NCBI RefSeq assembly: GCF_900105985.1
Contig: NZ_FNUB01000005.1
Location: 2,666,001 to 2,730,000 of the forward strand
Source of the DNA: Tenacibaculum sp. MAR_2010_89
GTDB lineage: Bacteria; Bacteroidota; Bacteroidia; Flavobacteriales; Flavobacteriaceae
Length of the DNA: 64,000 bases
Reading direction: 5' to 3'
The notes below the pieces were generated by a model that was not told the origin of the DNA, did no database searches, and saw nothing but the letters and a program-made list of their open reading frames with translations. This document shows positions 27,104 to 36,316 of the stretch, in pieces. The translations under genes were made by a program, and so were the position numbers. Numbering within the stretch: position 1 is the first letter of the stretch; the number at the start of each line of letters is the position of its first letter.

Positions 27104-28528
27104 TTATAATGTTAATTTCTTAGTAAGATCTTCTACATACTTCTTAAATTGCTTGTCAGTTTCTGTCAGATTATCTACAGTTTTACATGCATGTAAAACT
27201 GTAGCATGATCTCTTTGACCTATTTGACTTCCAATACTAGCTAAAGAAGATTTTGTCATACGCTTAGCAAAGTACATAGCTAATTGACGCGCTTGGACAA
27301 TATGACGTTTTCTAGTTTTTGATTGTAGAGTAGCAACATCCATATCAAAATATTTAGATACTACCTTTTGAATATAATCTATAGAAAGTTCCTTTTTGGT
27401 GTTCTTTACAAACTTATCAACTATTTGCTTAGCCAATTCAATTGTAAATTCTTTTCTATTAAAAGAAGCTTGAGCAATCATTGATATAATAACCCCTTCT
27501 AACTCTCTAACGTTCGATTTAATATTCTTTGCTATATATTCAACTATTTCTTCAGGCATTTCAACACCATCTCTATATAGTTTATTTTGAAGTATTGAAA
27601 TACGCGTTTCATAATCAGGTGATTGTAGTTCTGCTGACAATCCCCATTTAAAACGAGATAATAATCGTTGTTCAATATCTTGCATATCAACAGGAGCCTT
27701 ATCAGAAGTTAAAATAACTTGCTTCCCATTTTGGTGCAAATGATTAAAAATATGAAAGAATACATCTTGTGTACCTGACTTACCAGATAAAAACTGAACA
27801 TCATCAATTATTAATATATCAATCATTTGGTAAAAATGAATAAAATCATTTCTAGTATTTGATTTTACAGAATCAATAAATTGTTGTGTAAATTTTTCAG
27901 ATGAAATATATAAAACTGTTTTATCAGGATATTTATCTTTTATCTCTACTCCTATAGCATGAGCTAAATGAGTTTTTCCTAAACCAACTCCACCATAAAT
28001 TAATAATGGATTAAAAGAAGTACCCCCAGGCTTGTTAGCCACAGCCATACCTGCTGAACGAGCTAAACGATTTGAGTCACCTTCAATAAAGTTTACAAAA
28101 TTATAATTTGGGTTTAATTGAGACTCTATTTTAACTTTCTGTAAACCAGGTATTACAAAAGGATTTTTAAGTTCACGTTTAGATTCTAAAGGAACCGTTA
28201 CCTTTTGCGGTTTTAAAGGATTTCTATTAGAACTAGGTATTTTTACAGTTTGCGGACTATTACTACTATACGTATTTTCCATACGTACATCATATACCAA
28301 CTTTGCATCATTACCCAATTGCCTAACCAAAGCAACTCTTAACAATTTAATATAGTGTTCTTCTAACCATTCGTAAAAAAACTTACTAGGAACCTGAATA
28401 GTCAAAGCCTCCCCTGATAATTTTATGGGCTTTATAGGTTCAAACCAAGTTTTATACGCTTGAGGTTTTATATTATCTTTAATAAAAGACAAACATTCCA
28501 TCCAAACTGAATCAGCTGTTTTAGTCAT
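27104..28528 (-). CDS. dnaA: Chromosomal replication initiator DnaA
   Basis: The 474-residue protein initiates replication by binding DnaA boxes and melting oriC. Domain I (residues 1-85, WMECLSFIKDNI…) is followed by a linker, the AAA+ domain with Walker A GGVGLGKTH (about residues 179-187) and Walker B DILIIDDVQFL, and the C-terminal helix-turn-helix with the signature RDHATVLHACKTV. All are intact. It heads an operon with an LMW phosphatase and a methyltransferase. A single DnaA-box-like sequence sits about 85 bases upstream and could mediate autoregulation. Confidence 0.98.
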   Translation of the reverse strand: MTKTADSVWMECLSFIKDNIKPQAYKTWFEPIKPIKLSGEALTIQVPSKFFYEWLEEHYIKLLRVALVRQLGNDAKLVYDVRMENTYSSNSPQTVKIPSSNRNPLKPQKVTVPLESKRELKNPFVIPGLQKVKIESQLNPNYNFVNFIEGDSNRLARSAGMAVANKPGGTSFNPLLIYGGVGLGKTHLAHAIGVEIKDKYPDKTVLYISSEKFTQQFIDSVKSNTRNDFIHFYQMIDILIIDDVQFLSGKSGTQDVFFHIFNHLHQNGKQVILTSDKAPVDMQDIEQRLLSRFKWGLSAELQSPDYETRISILQNKLYRDGVEMPEEIVEYIAKNIKSNVRELEGVIISMIAQASFNRKEFTIELAKQIVDKFVKNTKKELSIDYIQKVVSKYFDMDVATLQSKTRKRHIVQARQLAMYFAKRMTKSSLASIGSQIGQRDHATVLHACKTVDNLTETDKQFKKYVEDLTKKLTL

Positions 28529-28608
28529 ACTGGTTAAAAAACGATTTTTTTGTTAAAATTATTTAGATTATAGGGGATTCTAAACTTACATATTTGGATG
28601 AACAAAAG

Positions 28609-28617
28609 TGTGAATAA
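28609..28617 (-). promoter_or_regulatory. DnaA-box-like site upstream of dnaA
   Basis: The minus strand reads TTATTCACA, which fits the TTATNCACA consensus. It lies between dnaA and the divergent thioesterase gene. Only one such box was found in this 170-base gap, so it looks like an autoregulatory site rather than an origin. Confidence 0.5.
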
Positions 28618-28693
28618 ATTTTAGTATAAAAAAACCAAATCACTATTGATTATTATTTATTTTTTACGTATCGTTAGCTACATTTAAAAAAAA

Positions 28694-28701
28694 TACTTTT
28701 G
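28694..28701 (+). promoter_or_regulatory. -7 box overlapping the TTG start of the thioesterase
   Basis: TACTTTTG, a TAnnTTTG match. Its last three bases are the TTG at 28699 that would be the annotated start codon, so one of the two assignments must be wrong. Confidence 0.5.
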
Positions 28702-29097
28702 CACGAACATATTTCAACAATACGAATTCGATATTCAGAAACAGACCAAATGGGAGTAGTATACCATGGTAATTATGCACAGTTTTTTGAAATTGGTCGT
28801 ACCGAATGGTTACGAACTCTTGGTGTTACCTACAAATATATGGAAAAAACAGGGGTAATGCTTCCCGTTATTTCATTAAACTGTAATTTTAAAAAATCTG
28901 CTTTTTATGATGATTTTATTACTATTAAAACGTACCTTAAAAAAACACCAACAGTTAAAATTGAATTTAACTATGAAATAGTTAATCAGGATAACGATAT
29001 ACTATGTACTGGAAGTACTTCACTTGCTTTTATTAATAGTGAAACAAAAAGACCTATTCGCTGCCCTGAATATTTACTTAACAAATTAAACAGCTAA
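28699..29097 (+). CDS. YbgC-like acyl-CoA thioesterase
   Basis: The 132-residue hot-dog-fold protein shows the 4HBT/YbgC signature: RIRYSETDQMGVVYHGNY, with the conserved catalytic Asp of YHGNY-adjacent DQMG, then FFEIGRTEWLR. It probably hydrolyses short acyl-CoA thioesters and may act with envelope functions, as YbgC does in other bacteria. No ATG precedes the domain; the farthest start is TTG at 28699, which lies inside a promoter-like box. An in-frame ATT at 28711 is the next option. It probably forms a two-gene unit with the adenosyltransferase 20 bases downstream. It diverges from dnaA. Confidence 0.88.
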   Translation: MHEHISTIRIRYSETDQMGVVYHGNYAQFFEIGRTEWLRTLGVTYKYMEKTGVMLPVISLNCNFKKSAFYDDFITIKTYLKKTPTVKIEFNYEIVNQDNDILCTGSTSLAFINSETKRPIRCPEYLLNKLNS

Positions 29098-29117
29098 ACT
29101 AAGAACATTATTAATTT

Positions 29118-29690
29118 ATGAAAATATATACAAAAACAGGAGATAAAGGAACTACCGCATTGTTTGGCGGTAGTAGAGTGCCTAAACACCATCTAAGAAT
29201 AGAAAGTTATGGAACCATTGATGAACTTAATTCATATATAGGTCTTATTAGAGATCAAGAAATCAGTGATCATTTAAAACAGAGTTTAAATAAAATTCAG
29301 CACGACCTATTTACTTTAGGAGCAATGTTAGCAACTCCACCTGAAAAGGAAACACTTAAAAATGGTAAGGAAAGATTAAATATTCCAAAAATCGATACTA
29401 CATCAATTGAATTTTTAGAAAATGAAATAGATATAATGAATGATTCACTTCCTCAAATGACTCATTTCATTTTGCCTGGTGGTCATCAAACTGTGTCATT
29501 TTGTCACATTGCTCGTTGTGTATGTAGAAGGTCAGAGCGCCTATCTGTTGCTTTAAACGAAGAAGATACAATTAGTGATACTATTTTAATGTATTTAAAC
29601 CGACTTTCTGACTACCTTTTTGTGTTGGCACGGAAGTTGTCACATGAATTACAAGCAGAGGAAGTTAAATGGATTCCTGAAAAACTGTAA
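29118..29690 (+). CDS. Cob(I)alamin adenosyltransferase, PduO type
   Basis: The 190-residue protein transfers the adenosyl group of ATP to cob(I)alamin to make adenosylcobalamin. The N-terminal ATP loop KIYTKTGDKGTTALFGG is intact, followed by SYGTIDELNSYIG, and the C-terminal motif RCVCRRSERLSV and LNRLSDYLFVLARK match the PduO/MMAB family. The length is normal. No cobalamin synthesis gene is nearby, so it probably serves salvage for enzymes such as methylmalonyl-CoA mutase or ribonucleotide reductase (inference). Confidence 0.95.
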   Translation: MKIYTKTGDKGTTALFGGSRVPKHHLRIESYGTIDELNSYIGLIRDQEISDHLKQSLNKIQHDLFTLGAMLATPPEKETLKNGKERLNIPKIDTTSIEFLENEIDIMNDSLPQMTHFILPGGHQTVSFCHIARCVCRRSERLSVALNEEDTISDTILMYLNRLSDYLFVLARKLSHELQAEEVKWIPEKL

Positions 29691-29733
29691 ACTAAGTTCT
29701 TTAATTTATTTTTGCACATTTTATAAAAAAAAC

Positions 29734-29763
29734 TTGACTTTTTAAAAAAAAAAATTATTTTTG
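29734..29763 (+). promoter_or_regulatory. Promoter of the DUF2795 gene
   Basis: TTG at 29734-29736 and TATTTTTG at 29756-29763 are 19 bases apart, an excellent Bacteroidota -33/-7 pair. A second TATTTTTG at 29707-29714 may be an additional upstream start. The ATG is at 29793. Confidence 0.65.
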
Positions 29764-29792
29764 CGAGAATCAAAAAACAAACCGATAAAGAA

Positions 29793-30014
29793 ATGTATTG
29801 GACACTTGAATTAGCATCATATTTAGCAGATGCACCATGGCCTGCAACCAAAGACGAATTAATTGATTATGCTATTCGTACAGGAGCCCCTTTAGAAGTA
29901 GTGGAAAACCTACAAGACATTGAAGATGAAGGCGAAGCATACGATTCTATTATTGAAATTTGGCCAGATTATCCCACTGAAGAGGATTATCTTTGGAATG
30001 AAGATGAATATTAA
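29793..30014 (+). CDS. DUF2795 small acidic protein
   Basis: The 73-residue acidic protein begins MYWTLELASYLADAPWPATKDELIDYAIR, here shown only as its motifs WTLELASYL and PWPATKDELIDYA, which are the DUF2795 signature. The C-terminal half (EDEGEAYDSI, WPDYPTEEDY) is strongly acidic. Proteins of this family are small, soluble and of unknown function. It has one of the best promoters in the window and its own terminator, consistent with high expression as a single-gene unit just ahead of secA. Confidence 0.85.
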   Translation: MYWTLELASYLADAPWPATKDELIDYAIRTGAPLEVVENLQDIEDEGEAYDSIIEIWPDYPTEEDYLWNEDEY

Positions 30015-30024
30015 AAAAATAACA

Positions 30025-30053
30025 AAAAAGTCTCTTTTTAGAGGCTTTTTTTT
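30025..30053 (+). terminator. Terminator of the DUF2795 gene
   Basis: Short GC-containing stem AGTCTC/GAGGCT around TTTTTA, extended by A/T pairs and followed by a run of T. It lies about 10 bases past the stop. Confidence 0.8.
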
Positions 30054-30093
30054 TGCTTACTTTTAAGCACAAACTTAATAACTATATAAACAT

Positions 30094-30116
30094 GTTAATT
30101 AAATTTTTTAATTAAC
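30094..30116. repeat. Perfect AT palindrome upstream of secA
   Basis: GTTAATTAAA and its complement flank a TTT loop, 20 bases before the secA ATG. It could be an operator or a weak leader hairpin, but an AT-only palindrome can also arise by chance in such DNA. Confidence 0.4.
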
Positions 30117-30136
30117 TGTAAAACAATATTTTAAAA

Positions 30137-33100
30137 ATGAGTATTTTAAATTCGATTATAAAAGCTTTTGTTGGAGACAAACAACAAAAAGATCTAAAAT
30201 CACTACAACCCATCGTTGAAAATGTAAGAGCTTTTGAAAGCTCTCTAAGTAACTTGTCTAATGATGAACTTAGAGCAAAAACTATCGAATTTAAAGAAGC
30301 TATAAAAGAAGCTACTCAATCTTTTAACAAGCAAATTGCTACTTTAGAAGAAGAAGTTTTAACTGCTGATATTGATAGACAAGAAGAAATTTACACAGAA
30401 ATTGATAAATTAAAGGATGAAGCATATGAAGCTTCTGAAGTAGTTTTAGAAAAAATAATGCCTGAAGCTTTTGCTTTAATTAAAGAAACAGCGAAGCGTT
30501 TTACAACTAATTCTGAACTTGAAGTAACTGCAACTCCTTTTGATCGTGAGTTATCAGCTACCAGAGATCATATCGCTTTAGAAAATGACAAAGCTTTTTG
30601 GGCAAACTCTTGGGATGCTGCTGGTAAAGATGTTACATGGGATATGATTCACTATGACGTACAGTTAATTGGTGGTTCAGTATTACATAAAGGAAAGATT
30701 GCTGAAATGATGACAGGAGAAGGAAAAACATTAGTTTCTACCTTACCTGTTTACTTAAATGCATTGACTGGAAATGGAGTACATGTTGTAACAGTTAATG
30801 ACTATTTAGCAAAACGTGACCGTGCTTGGATGGCTCCTATTTTTGAGTTTCATGGTTTAAGTACTGATTGTATTGATTTTCATCAACCTAATTCGGAAGC
30901 ACGTAGAAAGGCTTATAATGCAGATATTACTTATGGAACCAATAATGAGTTTGGTTTTGACTACTTACGTGATAACATGGCTAGTTCTAAAGAAGATTTA
31001 GTTCAACGAGCTCCAAACTATGCAATTATTGATGAAGTAGATTCAGTATTGATTGATGATGCTCGTACACCTTTAATTATTTCAGGAGCAGTTCCACAAG
31101 GAGATCGTCATGAATTTAATGAATTAAAACCATTAGTTTCTGATATTGTTTCTTTACAAAATAAACATTTAGTAGGTGTTTTAGCAGAAGCAAAAAAATT
31201 AATTAAAGAAGGCGATACCAAAGAAGGTGGTTTTCTTTTATTAAGAGTTTATAGAGGTTTACCAAAAAACAAAGCATTAATCAAGTTTTTATCACAAGAA
31301 GGAGTTAAACAAATTCTTCAGAAAACGGAAAACTTTTATATGCAAGACAACAATAAGCTAATGCCTGAGGTTGATGCTGAATTGTGGTTTACTATTGAAG
31401 AAAAAAATAACCAAATAGATTTAACAGATAAAGGTATTGCTCATTTATCAGATGTTACAAAAAATGATACTTTCTTTGTTTTACCAGATATTAGCGTTAA
31501 AGTAGGAGAAATTAATAATAATGACGCTACTCCTGAAGAAAAAGCAGATCAAAAAGAAGAATTATATAGAGACTTTAGTATCAAAAGTGAGCGTATTCAT
31601 ACGATGAATCAACTTTTAAAAGCATATACTGTTTTTGAAAAAGATGTTGAGTATGTTGTTATGGATAATAAAGTAATGATTGTTGATGAGCAAACTGGAC
31701 GTATCATGGATGGTCGTAGATACTCTGATGGACTACACCAAGCTATAGAAGCTAAAGAAAGTGTAAAAATTGAAGACGCGACTCAAACCTTTGCTACAGT
31801 AACTTTACAAAACTACTTTAGAATGTATCGTAAGTTATCTGGAATGACAGGTACTGCTGTTACTGAGGCTGGTGAATTTTGGGAAATTTATAAATTAGAT
31901 GTTGTAGAAATTCCTACAAATAGACCAATTCAAAGAGATGACAGACAAGATTTAGTTTATAAAACTACTCGTGAAAAATATAATGCTGTTATTGATGAAG
32001 TTGTTGAATTAGTAAATCAAGGAAGGCCTGTTTTAGTAGGTACTACTTCTGTAGAAATTTCAGAGTTATTAGGAAGAATGTTACAAATGCGTAAAATTCC
32101 TCATAATATATTAAATGCAAAACTACATAAAAAGGAAGCTGATGTTGTTGCCGAAGCAGGGAATCCTGGAGTGGTAACTATAGCTACAAATATGGCAGGG
32201 CGTGGTACCGATATTAAATTATCTGATGAAGTTAAAGCTTCAGGAGGTTTAGCTATCGTAGGTACTGAGCGTCATGATTCTCGTCGTGTTGACCGTCAGT
32301 TACGTGGACGTGCTGGTCGTCAAGGAGATGTTGGGTCTTCTCAGTTTTTTGTAGCCTTAGATGATAACTTAATGCGTAAGTTTGGTTCTGAAAGAATTGC
32401 TAAAATGATGGATAGAATGGGATTAAAAGAAGGTGAAGTAATTCAGCATTCTATGATTTCAAAATCGATTGAGCGCGCTCAGAAAAAAGTTGAAGAAAAT
32501 AATTTTGGGGTTCGTAAACGATTATTAGAATATGATGATGTTATGAATGCACAACGTGAATTTATTTACAAACGTCGTCGTCATGCCCTAGATGGACAAC
32601 GTTTACAAATTGATATAGCAAACATGTTATATGACACTTGTGATTCTGTTGTTAAGCAAAATAAACCTACTAAAAATTTCCAAAACTTTGAATTTGAATT
32701 AATTCGTTTTTCTTCAATGACTTCTCCTGTTTCAGAAGAAGAGTTTAATACTTTATCTGAAGAAGAATTAACTGATAAGTTATATAAAATAGTTTCAGAA
32801 AATTATAAAAATGATACTCAAAGAAACGCATCACAAGCATTCCCAGTAATTAAGAATGTTTTTGAAAATGAGGGTGATCGTTATGAACGTATTGTTGTTC
32901 CTTTTACAGACGGAAGTAAAACATTACAGGTAGTAACTAACTTGAAAGAAGCTTATGAGTCAGAAGGGAAATCATTAGTTAATGATTTTGAAAAAAATAT
33001 TACCCTTGCTATTATTGATGAGAACTGGAAAGATCATTTACGTAAAATGGATGAATTAAAGCATACAGTTCAAAATGCAACTTATGAGCAAAAAGATCCT

Positions 33101-33487
33101 TTATTAATTTATAAGTTTGAAGCTTTTGAACTTTTCCAAGTTACTATAGACAAAGTAAACAAAGAAGTATTATCGTTCTTATTTAAAGGAAGACTTCCTT
33201 CTGAAAATGAATCTCAAATTTCAGAAGCACGTGAACAACAACGTGAAAAACTAGATTTACGTAAAGACGAAGTACAAAATTCAACACAACAAGAAATTAG
33301 TAATGCTCGTAACAATCAAACTCAAGAACAACAAGTTGTTGAAACAATTGTAAGAGATCAGCCTAAAATTGGACGTAACGAACGTGTTATTATCAAAAAT
33401 GTAATGACAGGTGAAGAGAAAGAGGTAAAATTTAAACAAGCTATTCCTTTATTAGATCAAGGAACTTGGGTATTGTATAATAAATAA
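30137..33487 (+). CDS. secA: Preprotein translocase ATPase SecA
   Basis: The 1,116-residue motor drives proteins through SecYEG. It has Walker A in [10 protein letters not shown] (about residue 193), the [15 protein letters not shown]alker B, the second helicase lobe with AGRGTDIKL and [12 protein letters not shown], and the helical scaffold and wing. It is about 200 residues longer than E. coli SecA. The excess lies mainly in an insertion after [11 protein letters not shown] (about residues 320-460), typical of Bacteroidota. The C-terminal zinc-binding tail is absent; the protein ends instead in [21 protein letters not shown]. It is a single-gene unit with a strong terminator. Confidence 0.98.
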   Translation: MSILNSIIKAFVGDKQQKDLKSLQPIVENVRAFESSLSNLSNDELRAKTIEFKEAIKEATQSFNKQIATLEEEVLTADIDRQEEIYTEIDKLKDEAYEASEVVLEKIMPEAFALIKETAKRFTTNSELEVTATPFDRELSATRDHIALENDKAFWANSWDAAGKDVTWDMIHYDVQLIGGSVLHKGKIAEMMTGEGKTLVSTLPVYLNALTGNGVHVVTVNDYLAKRDRAWMAPIFEFHGLSTDCIDFHQPNSEARRKAYNADITYGTNNEFGFDYLRDNMASSKEDLVQRAPNYAIIDEVDSVLIDDARTPLIISGAVPQGDRHEFNELKPLVSDIVSLQNKHLVGVLAEAKKLIKEGDTKEGGFLLLRVYRGLPKNKALIKFLSQEGVKQILQKTENFYMQDNNKLMPEVDAELWFTIEEKNNQIDLTDKGIAHLSDVTKNDTFFVLPDISVKVGEINNNDATPEEKADQKEELYRDFSIKSERIHTMNQLLKAYTVFEKDVEYVVMDNKVMIVDEQTGRIMDGRRYSDGLHQAIEAKESVKIEDATQTFATVTLQNYFRMYRKLSGMTGTAVTEAGEFWEIYKLDVVEIPTNRPIQRDDRQDLVYKTTREKYNAVIDEVVELVNQGRPVLVGTTSVEISELLGRMLQMRKIPHNILNAKLHKKEADVVAEAGNPGVVTIATNMAGRGTDIKLSDEVKASGGLAIVGTERHDSRRVDRQLRGRAGRQGDVGSSQFFVALDDNLMRKFGSERIAKMMDRMGLKEGEVIQHSMISKSIERAQKKVEENNFGVRKRLLEYDDVMNAQREFIYKRRRHALDGQRLQIDIANMLYDTCDSVVKQNKPTKNFQNFEFELIRFSSMTSPVSEEEFNTLSEEELTDKLYKIVSENYKNDTQRNASQAFPVIKNVFENEGDRYERIVVPFTDGSKTLQVVTNLKEAYESEGKSLVNDFEKNITLAIIDENWKDHLRKMDELKHTVQNATYEQKDPLLIYKFEAFELFQVTIDKVNKEVLSFLFKGRLPSENESQISEAREQQREKLDLRKDEVQNSTQQEISNARNNQTQEQQVVETIVRDQPKIGRNERVIIKNVMTGEEKEVKFKQAIPLLDQGTWVLYNK

Positions 33488-33506
33488 TACTTATTAAAAT
33501 ATTCAC

Positions 33507-33542
33507 AAGTAAAAGCTCGGTTATACCGAGCTTTTACTTTTT
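33507..33542 (+). terminator. Terminator of secA
   Basis: Perfect 14-base inverted repeat with core AAAAGCTCGG/CCGAGCTTTT and a five-base TTATA loop, followed by TTTTT. It lies about 20 bases past the stop. Confidence 0.9.
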
Positions 33543-33686
33543 CCTAACAATCTACTTACAAAAAAGTAATCTTTTAATTACCAACACTTCACAATTTACT
33601 ATCAGTAAGAAAACATAGAAAAAGTAGTTTTGAATTAAGATAAAGTATTATTAATAATTGCTTTATACGTTCAATATACTTTTAAT

Positions 33687-34565
33687 ATGAAGAAAAATAA
33701 AAAACGTAAACTAGATATTGTAGTTATTTCTGATGTTCATTTAGGTACTTTTGGTTGTAGAGCTACTGAATTAAATAACTACCTTAAAACAATAAACCCT
33801 AAAACAATTATTTTAAATGGGGATATTATTGATATCTGGCAATTTAACAAACGTTATTTTCCTAAACCTCATATGAAGGTTATTAAACAATTAATGTCTT
33901 TTATTACCTCAGGTACTAAAGTGTATTACATAACAGGTAACCATGATGAAATGTTACGAAAATTTAAAGGTTTTCGTCTAGGTAGTTTCGAAATCGTAAA
34001 TAAAGTAATATTAGATATAGATGGTAAAAAAGGGTGGTTTTTTCATGGAGATGTATTTGATGTAACAATGCAGCATTCTAAATGGCTTGCTAAATTAGGA
34101 GGAATTGGATACGATACACTAATAATGATAAACACTGCTGTGAACTGGATTAGTGAAAAACTTGGTTACGGAAAACTTTCTTTTTCCAAAAAAATTAAAA
34201 ATAGTGTAAAAAGTGCTGTAAAGTTTATTAATAATTTTGAAACTATTGCCTCTGATATTGCTATTGAAGAAAGCTATGACTATGTAGTTTGTGGACATAT
34301 TCATCAACCAGAAATAAAAGAGATTGAGAATAATAATGGTAAAACATTATACTTAAATTCTGGTGATTGGATAGAAAATTTAACTGCTTTAGAATACCAT
34401 GATAAAAAATGGAATTTATATGAATATGAAAAAGATGAAACAGCCAAAAGTATTCATCTTAATTATAAAATAAAAGACCTTGAGTTAATTGAAACTGAAA
34501 ATGATAATACAAAACTCTTTGAAGAGCTTTTAATTGAATTTAACCTTAATAAAAACGTAAAATAA
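33687..34565 (+). CDS. UDP-2,3-diacylglucosamine diphosphatase-like metallophosphoesterase
   Basis: The 292-residue calcineurin-like phosphoesterase has every metal motif: ISDVHLG (residues 14-20), NGDIID (about 45-50), GNHDE (about 87-91), FFHGD and GHIH (about 206-209). The layout and the FGCRATEL loop resemble LpxH-type enzymes of lipid A synthesis, including the long Bacteroidota form. The family also contains enzymes with other substrates, so I withhold the symbol. It lies seven bases before a glycosyltransferase gene, which suggests a joint role in making a glycolipid or surface sugar. Confidence 0.83.
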   Translation: MKKNKKRKLDIVVISDVHLGTFGCRATELNNYLKTINPKTIILNGDIIDIWQFNKRYFPKPHMKVIKQLMSFITSGTKVYYITGNHDEMLRKFKGFRLGSFEIVNKVILDIDGKKGWFFHGDVFDVTMQHSKWLAKLGGIGYDTLIMINTAVNWISEKLGYGKLSFSKKIKNSVKSAVKFINNFETIASDIAIEESYDYVVCGHIHQPEIKEIENNNGKTLYLNSGDWIENLTALEYHDKKWNLYEYEKDETAKSIHLNYKIKDLELIETENDNTKLFEELLIEFNLNKNVK

Positions 34566-34572
34566 ATACCAT

Positions 34573-35583
34573 ATGAGAATATTATACGCAATACAAGGAA
34601 CAGGAAACGGTCATGCAAGCAGAGCTATTGAAATTATTCCATTTTTACAACGAAAAGCAACTGTTGATGTTTTAATAAGTGGGTATCAATGTGAATTAAA
34701 ATTCCCTTTTGATATAAAATATAAATTATATGGGTTAAGTTTCATTTTTGGAAAAAAAGGAGGAATAGATGTTTGGAAAACACTACAAAAAATAAAGCTT
34801 AAAAAGCTATATAATGAAATACAATCAATTCCTGTTCAAAATTATGATCTTATAATAAACGACTTTGAACCTATAACTGCATGGGCTGCAAAATTAAAAA
34901 ATGTTCCTATTATTTCTTTAAGTCACCAAAACGCTGTTTTAGATGATAAAGCCCCAAAATACGGAACTTATAAGTTTGAGCGTTTAATTTTAAAATATTA
35001 TGCTCCAGCTAACGTAAAATTCGGGTTTCATTTTAAAGCATATTCTTCTGCCACCTTCTCTCCTATCATTAGAAAAGATATTAGATATAGAAATAGTACA
35101 AATAAAGGACATTATACTGTATACTTACCCGCATATAGTGACAAGAAAATAATTAAAGTTTTATCTGAATTTAAAAATGTTAAATGGGAAGTATTCTCTA
35201 AACATACTGATACCCATAAATACAAAAACAATATAGCAATTAAACCTATTAATGGTAATGACTTTATAAAAAGTATAGCATCTTCTGCAGGAGTATTATG
35301 TGGAGCTGGTTTTGAAACACCAGCAGAAGCTTTATATTTAAGAAAAAAACTTTTGGTAATACCTATGAAAAATCAATATGAACAGCAATGCAACGCTCTA
35401 AGTTTACAAGAAATAGGTGTTACGGTACTTAAAAAATTTAATAAAAATCAATATTCAAAAATTGCAAAATGGGTAAAATCAGCAAAAATTATTGAAGTAA
35501 GTTACCCAGATATTACTGAGGATATTTTAGATGCAATAACCTTACCTTTTTACAATCAATCTATACTTCCTACCATTGTATAG
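34573..35583 (+). CDS. GT-B fold glycosyltransferase (MurG/UGT-like)
   Basis: The 336-residue protein has a GT-B pattern: an N-terminal YAIQGTGNGHASRAIEI loop as in MurG and related family-28 enzymes, and a C-terminal donor-binding region GVLCGAGFETPAEALYLRKKLLVIP with NQYEQQCNAL following. It has no signal peptide. It probably transfers a sugar from a nucleotide donor onto a lipid or other acceptor. It forms a two-gene unit with the metallophosphoesterase. Its 3' end overlaps the convergent ung gene by 14 bases. Confidence 0.85.
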   Translation: MRILYAIQGTGNGHASRAIEIIPFLQRKATVDVLISGYQCELKFPFDIKYKLYGLSFIFGKKGGIDVWKTLQKIKLKKLYNEIQSIPVQNYDLIINDFEPITAWAAKLKNVPIISLSHQNAVLDDKAPKYGTYKFERLILKYYAPANVKFGFHFKAYSSATFSPIIRKDIRYRNSTNKGHYTVYLPAYSDKKIIKVLSEFKNVKWEVFSKHTDTHKYKNNIAIKPINGNDFIKSIASSAGVLCGAGFETPAEALYLRKKLLVIPMKNQYEQQCNALSLQEIGVTVLKKFNKNQYSKIAKWVKSAKIIEVSYPDITEDILDAITLPFYNQSILPTIV

Positions 35584-36235
35584 TTAACATATTTTTATTT
35601 TCTAAAAATATGTTTGTCTTGGAAAAATGTTTATTTCCAAACCAATAACCTCTGTTGGCACTTAAAGGTGATGGGTGCCCTGAGGTTAATACACAATGCT
35701 TGGAAACATCTATTTTTGCTCCTTTCTTTTTTGCATAACCTCCCCATAATAAAAAAACCACATCCTCTCTATGTTCAGATATTGCAGAAATAACCGCGTC
35801 GGTAAAAAGCTCCCAACCTTGTTTTTGATGACTTCCCGCTTCTCCTTCTCTTACGGTTAATGTTGCATTCAATAAAAGCACTCCTTGTTTTGCCCATCTT
35901 GACAAATCACCAGATTCTGGGTATGGGATGTTTATATCTGATTCAATTTCTTTAAAAATATTAATTAATGATGGTGGATGCTTTATATTTTCATGAACTG
36001 AAAAACACAAACCATTCGCTTGGCCTTCTCCATGATAAGGATCTTGCCCTAAAATTACCACTTTAACATCTTCAAAAGAACATGCTTCAAAAGCTTTAAA
36101 AATAGTTGAATTTTCAGGGTAGCAGGTAAAAGTGTTGTATTCATTTTTTACAAATGAAATTAACTTCTTAAAATATTCTTTATCAAACTCTTCTTTCAAA
36201 ACATTTTTCCAACTATCAGCTATTTTTACTTCCAT
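35570..36235 (-). CDS. ung: Uracil-DNA glycosylase
   Basis: The 221-residue family-1 enzyme excises uracil from DNA. The water-activating D65 and H68 are in GQDPYHGE, the minor-groove loop GHPSPLS carries H187, and LLLNATLTVREGEAGSH forms the uracil pocket. All active-site motifs match E. coli Ung and its numbering. It stands as a single gene between the convergent glycosyltransferase and the divergent mutS2, with the two repair genes sharing the 80-base spacer. Confidence 0.97.
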   Translation of the reverse strand: MEVKIADSWKNVLKEEFDKEYFKKLISFVKNEYNTFTCYPENSTIFKAFEACSFEDVKVVILGQDPYHGEGQANGLCFSVHENIKHPPSLINIFKEIESDINIPYPESGDLSRWAKQGVLLLNATLTVREGEAGSHQKQGWELFTDAVISAISEHREDVVFLLWGGYAKKKGAKIDVSKHCVLTSGHPSPLSANRGYWFGNKHFSKTNIFLENKNMLTIQW

Positions 36236-36316
36236 TGTTTCTTATTTTTGTTCACCTAAAAATCTGAATTATCTATTTTTTGGATTTTTGTAATTAAATT
36301 TAATCAAAAATAAACA

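Noticed and set aside
28529-28698. Possible oriC beside dnaA
   Set aside because: Only one DnaA-box-like site and no box cluster or clear unwinding element was found.
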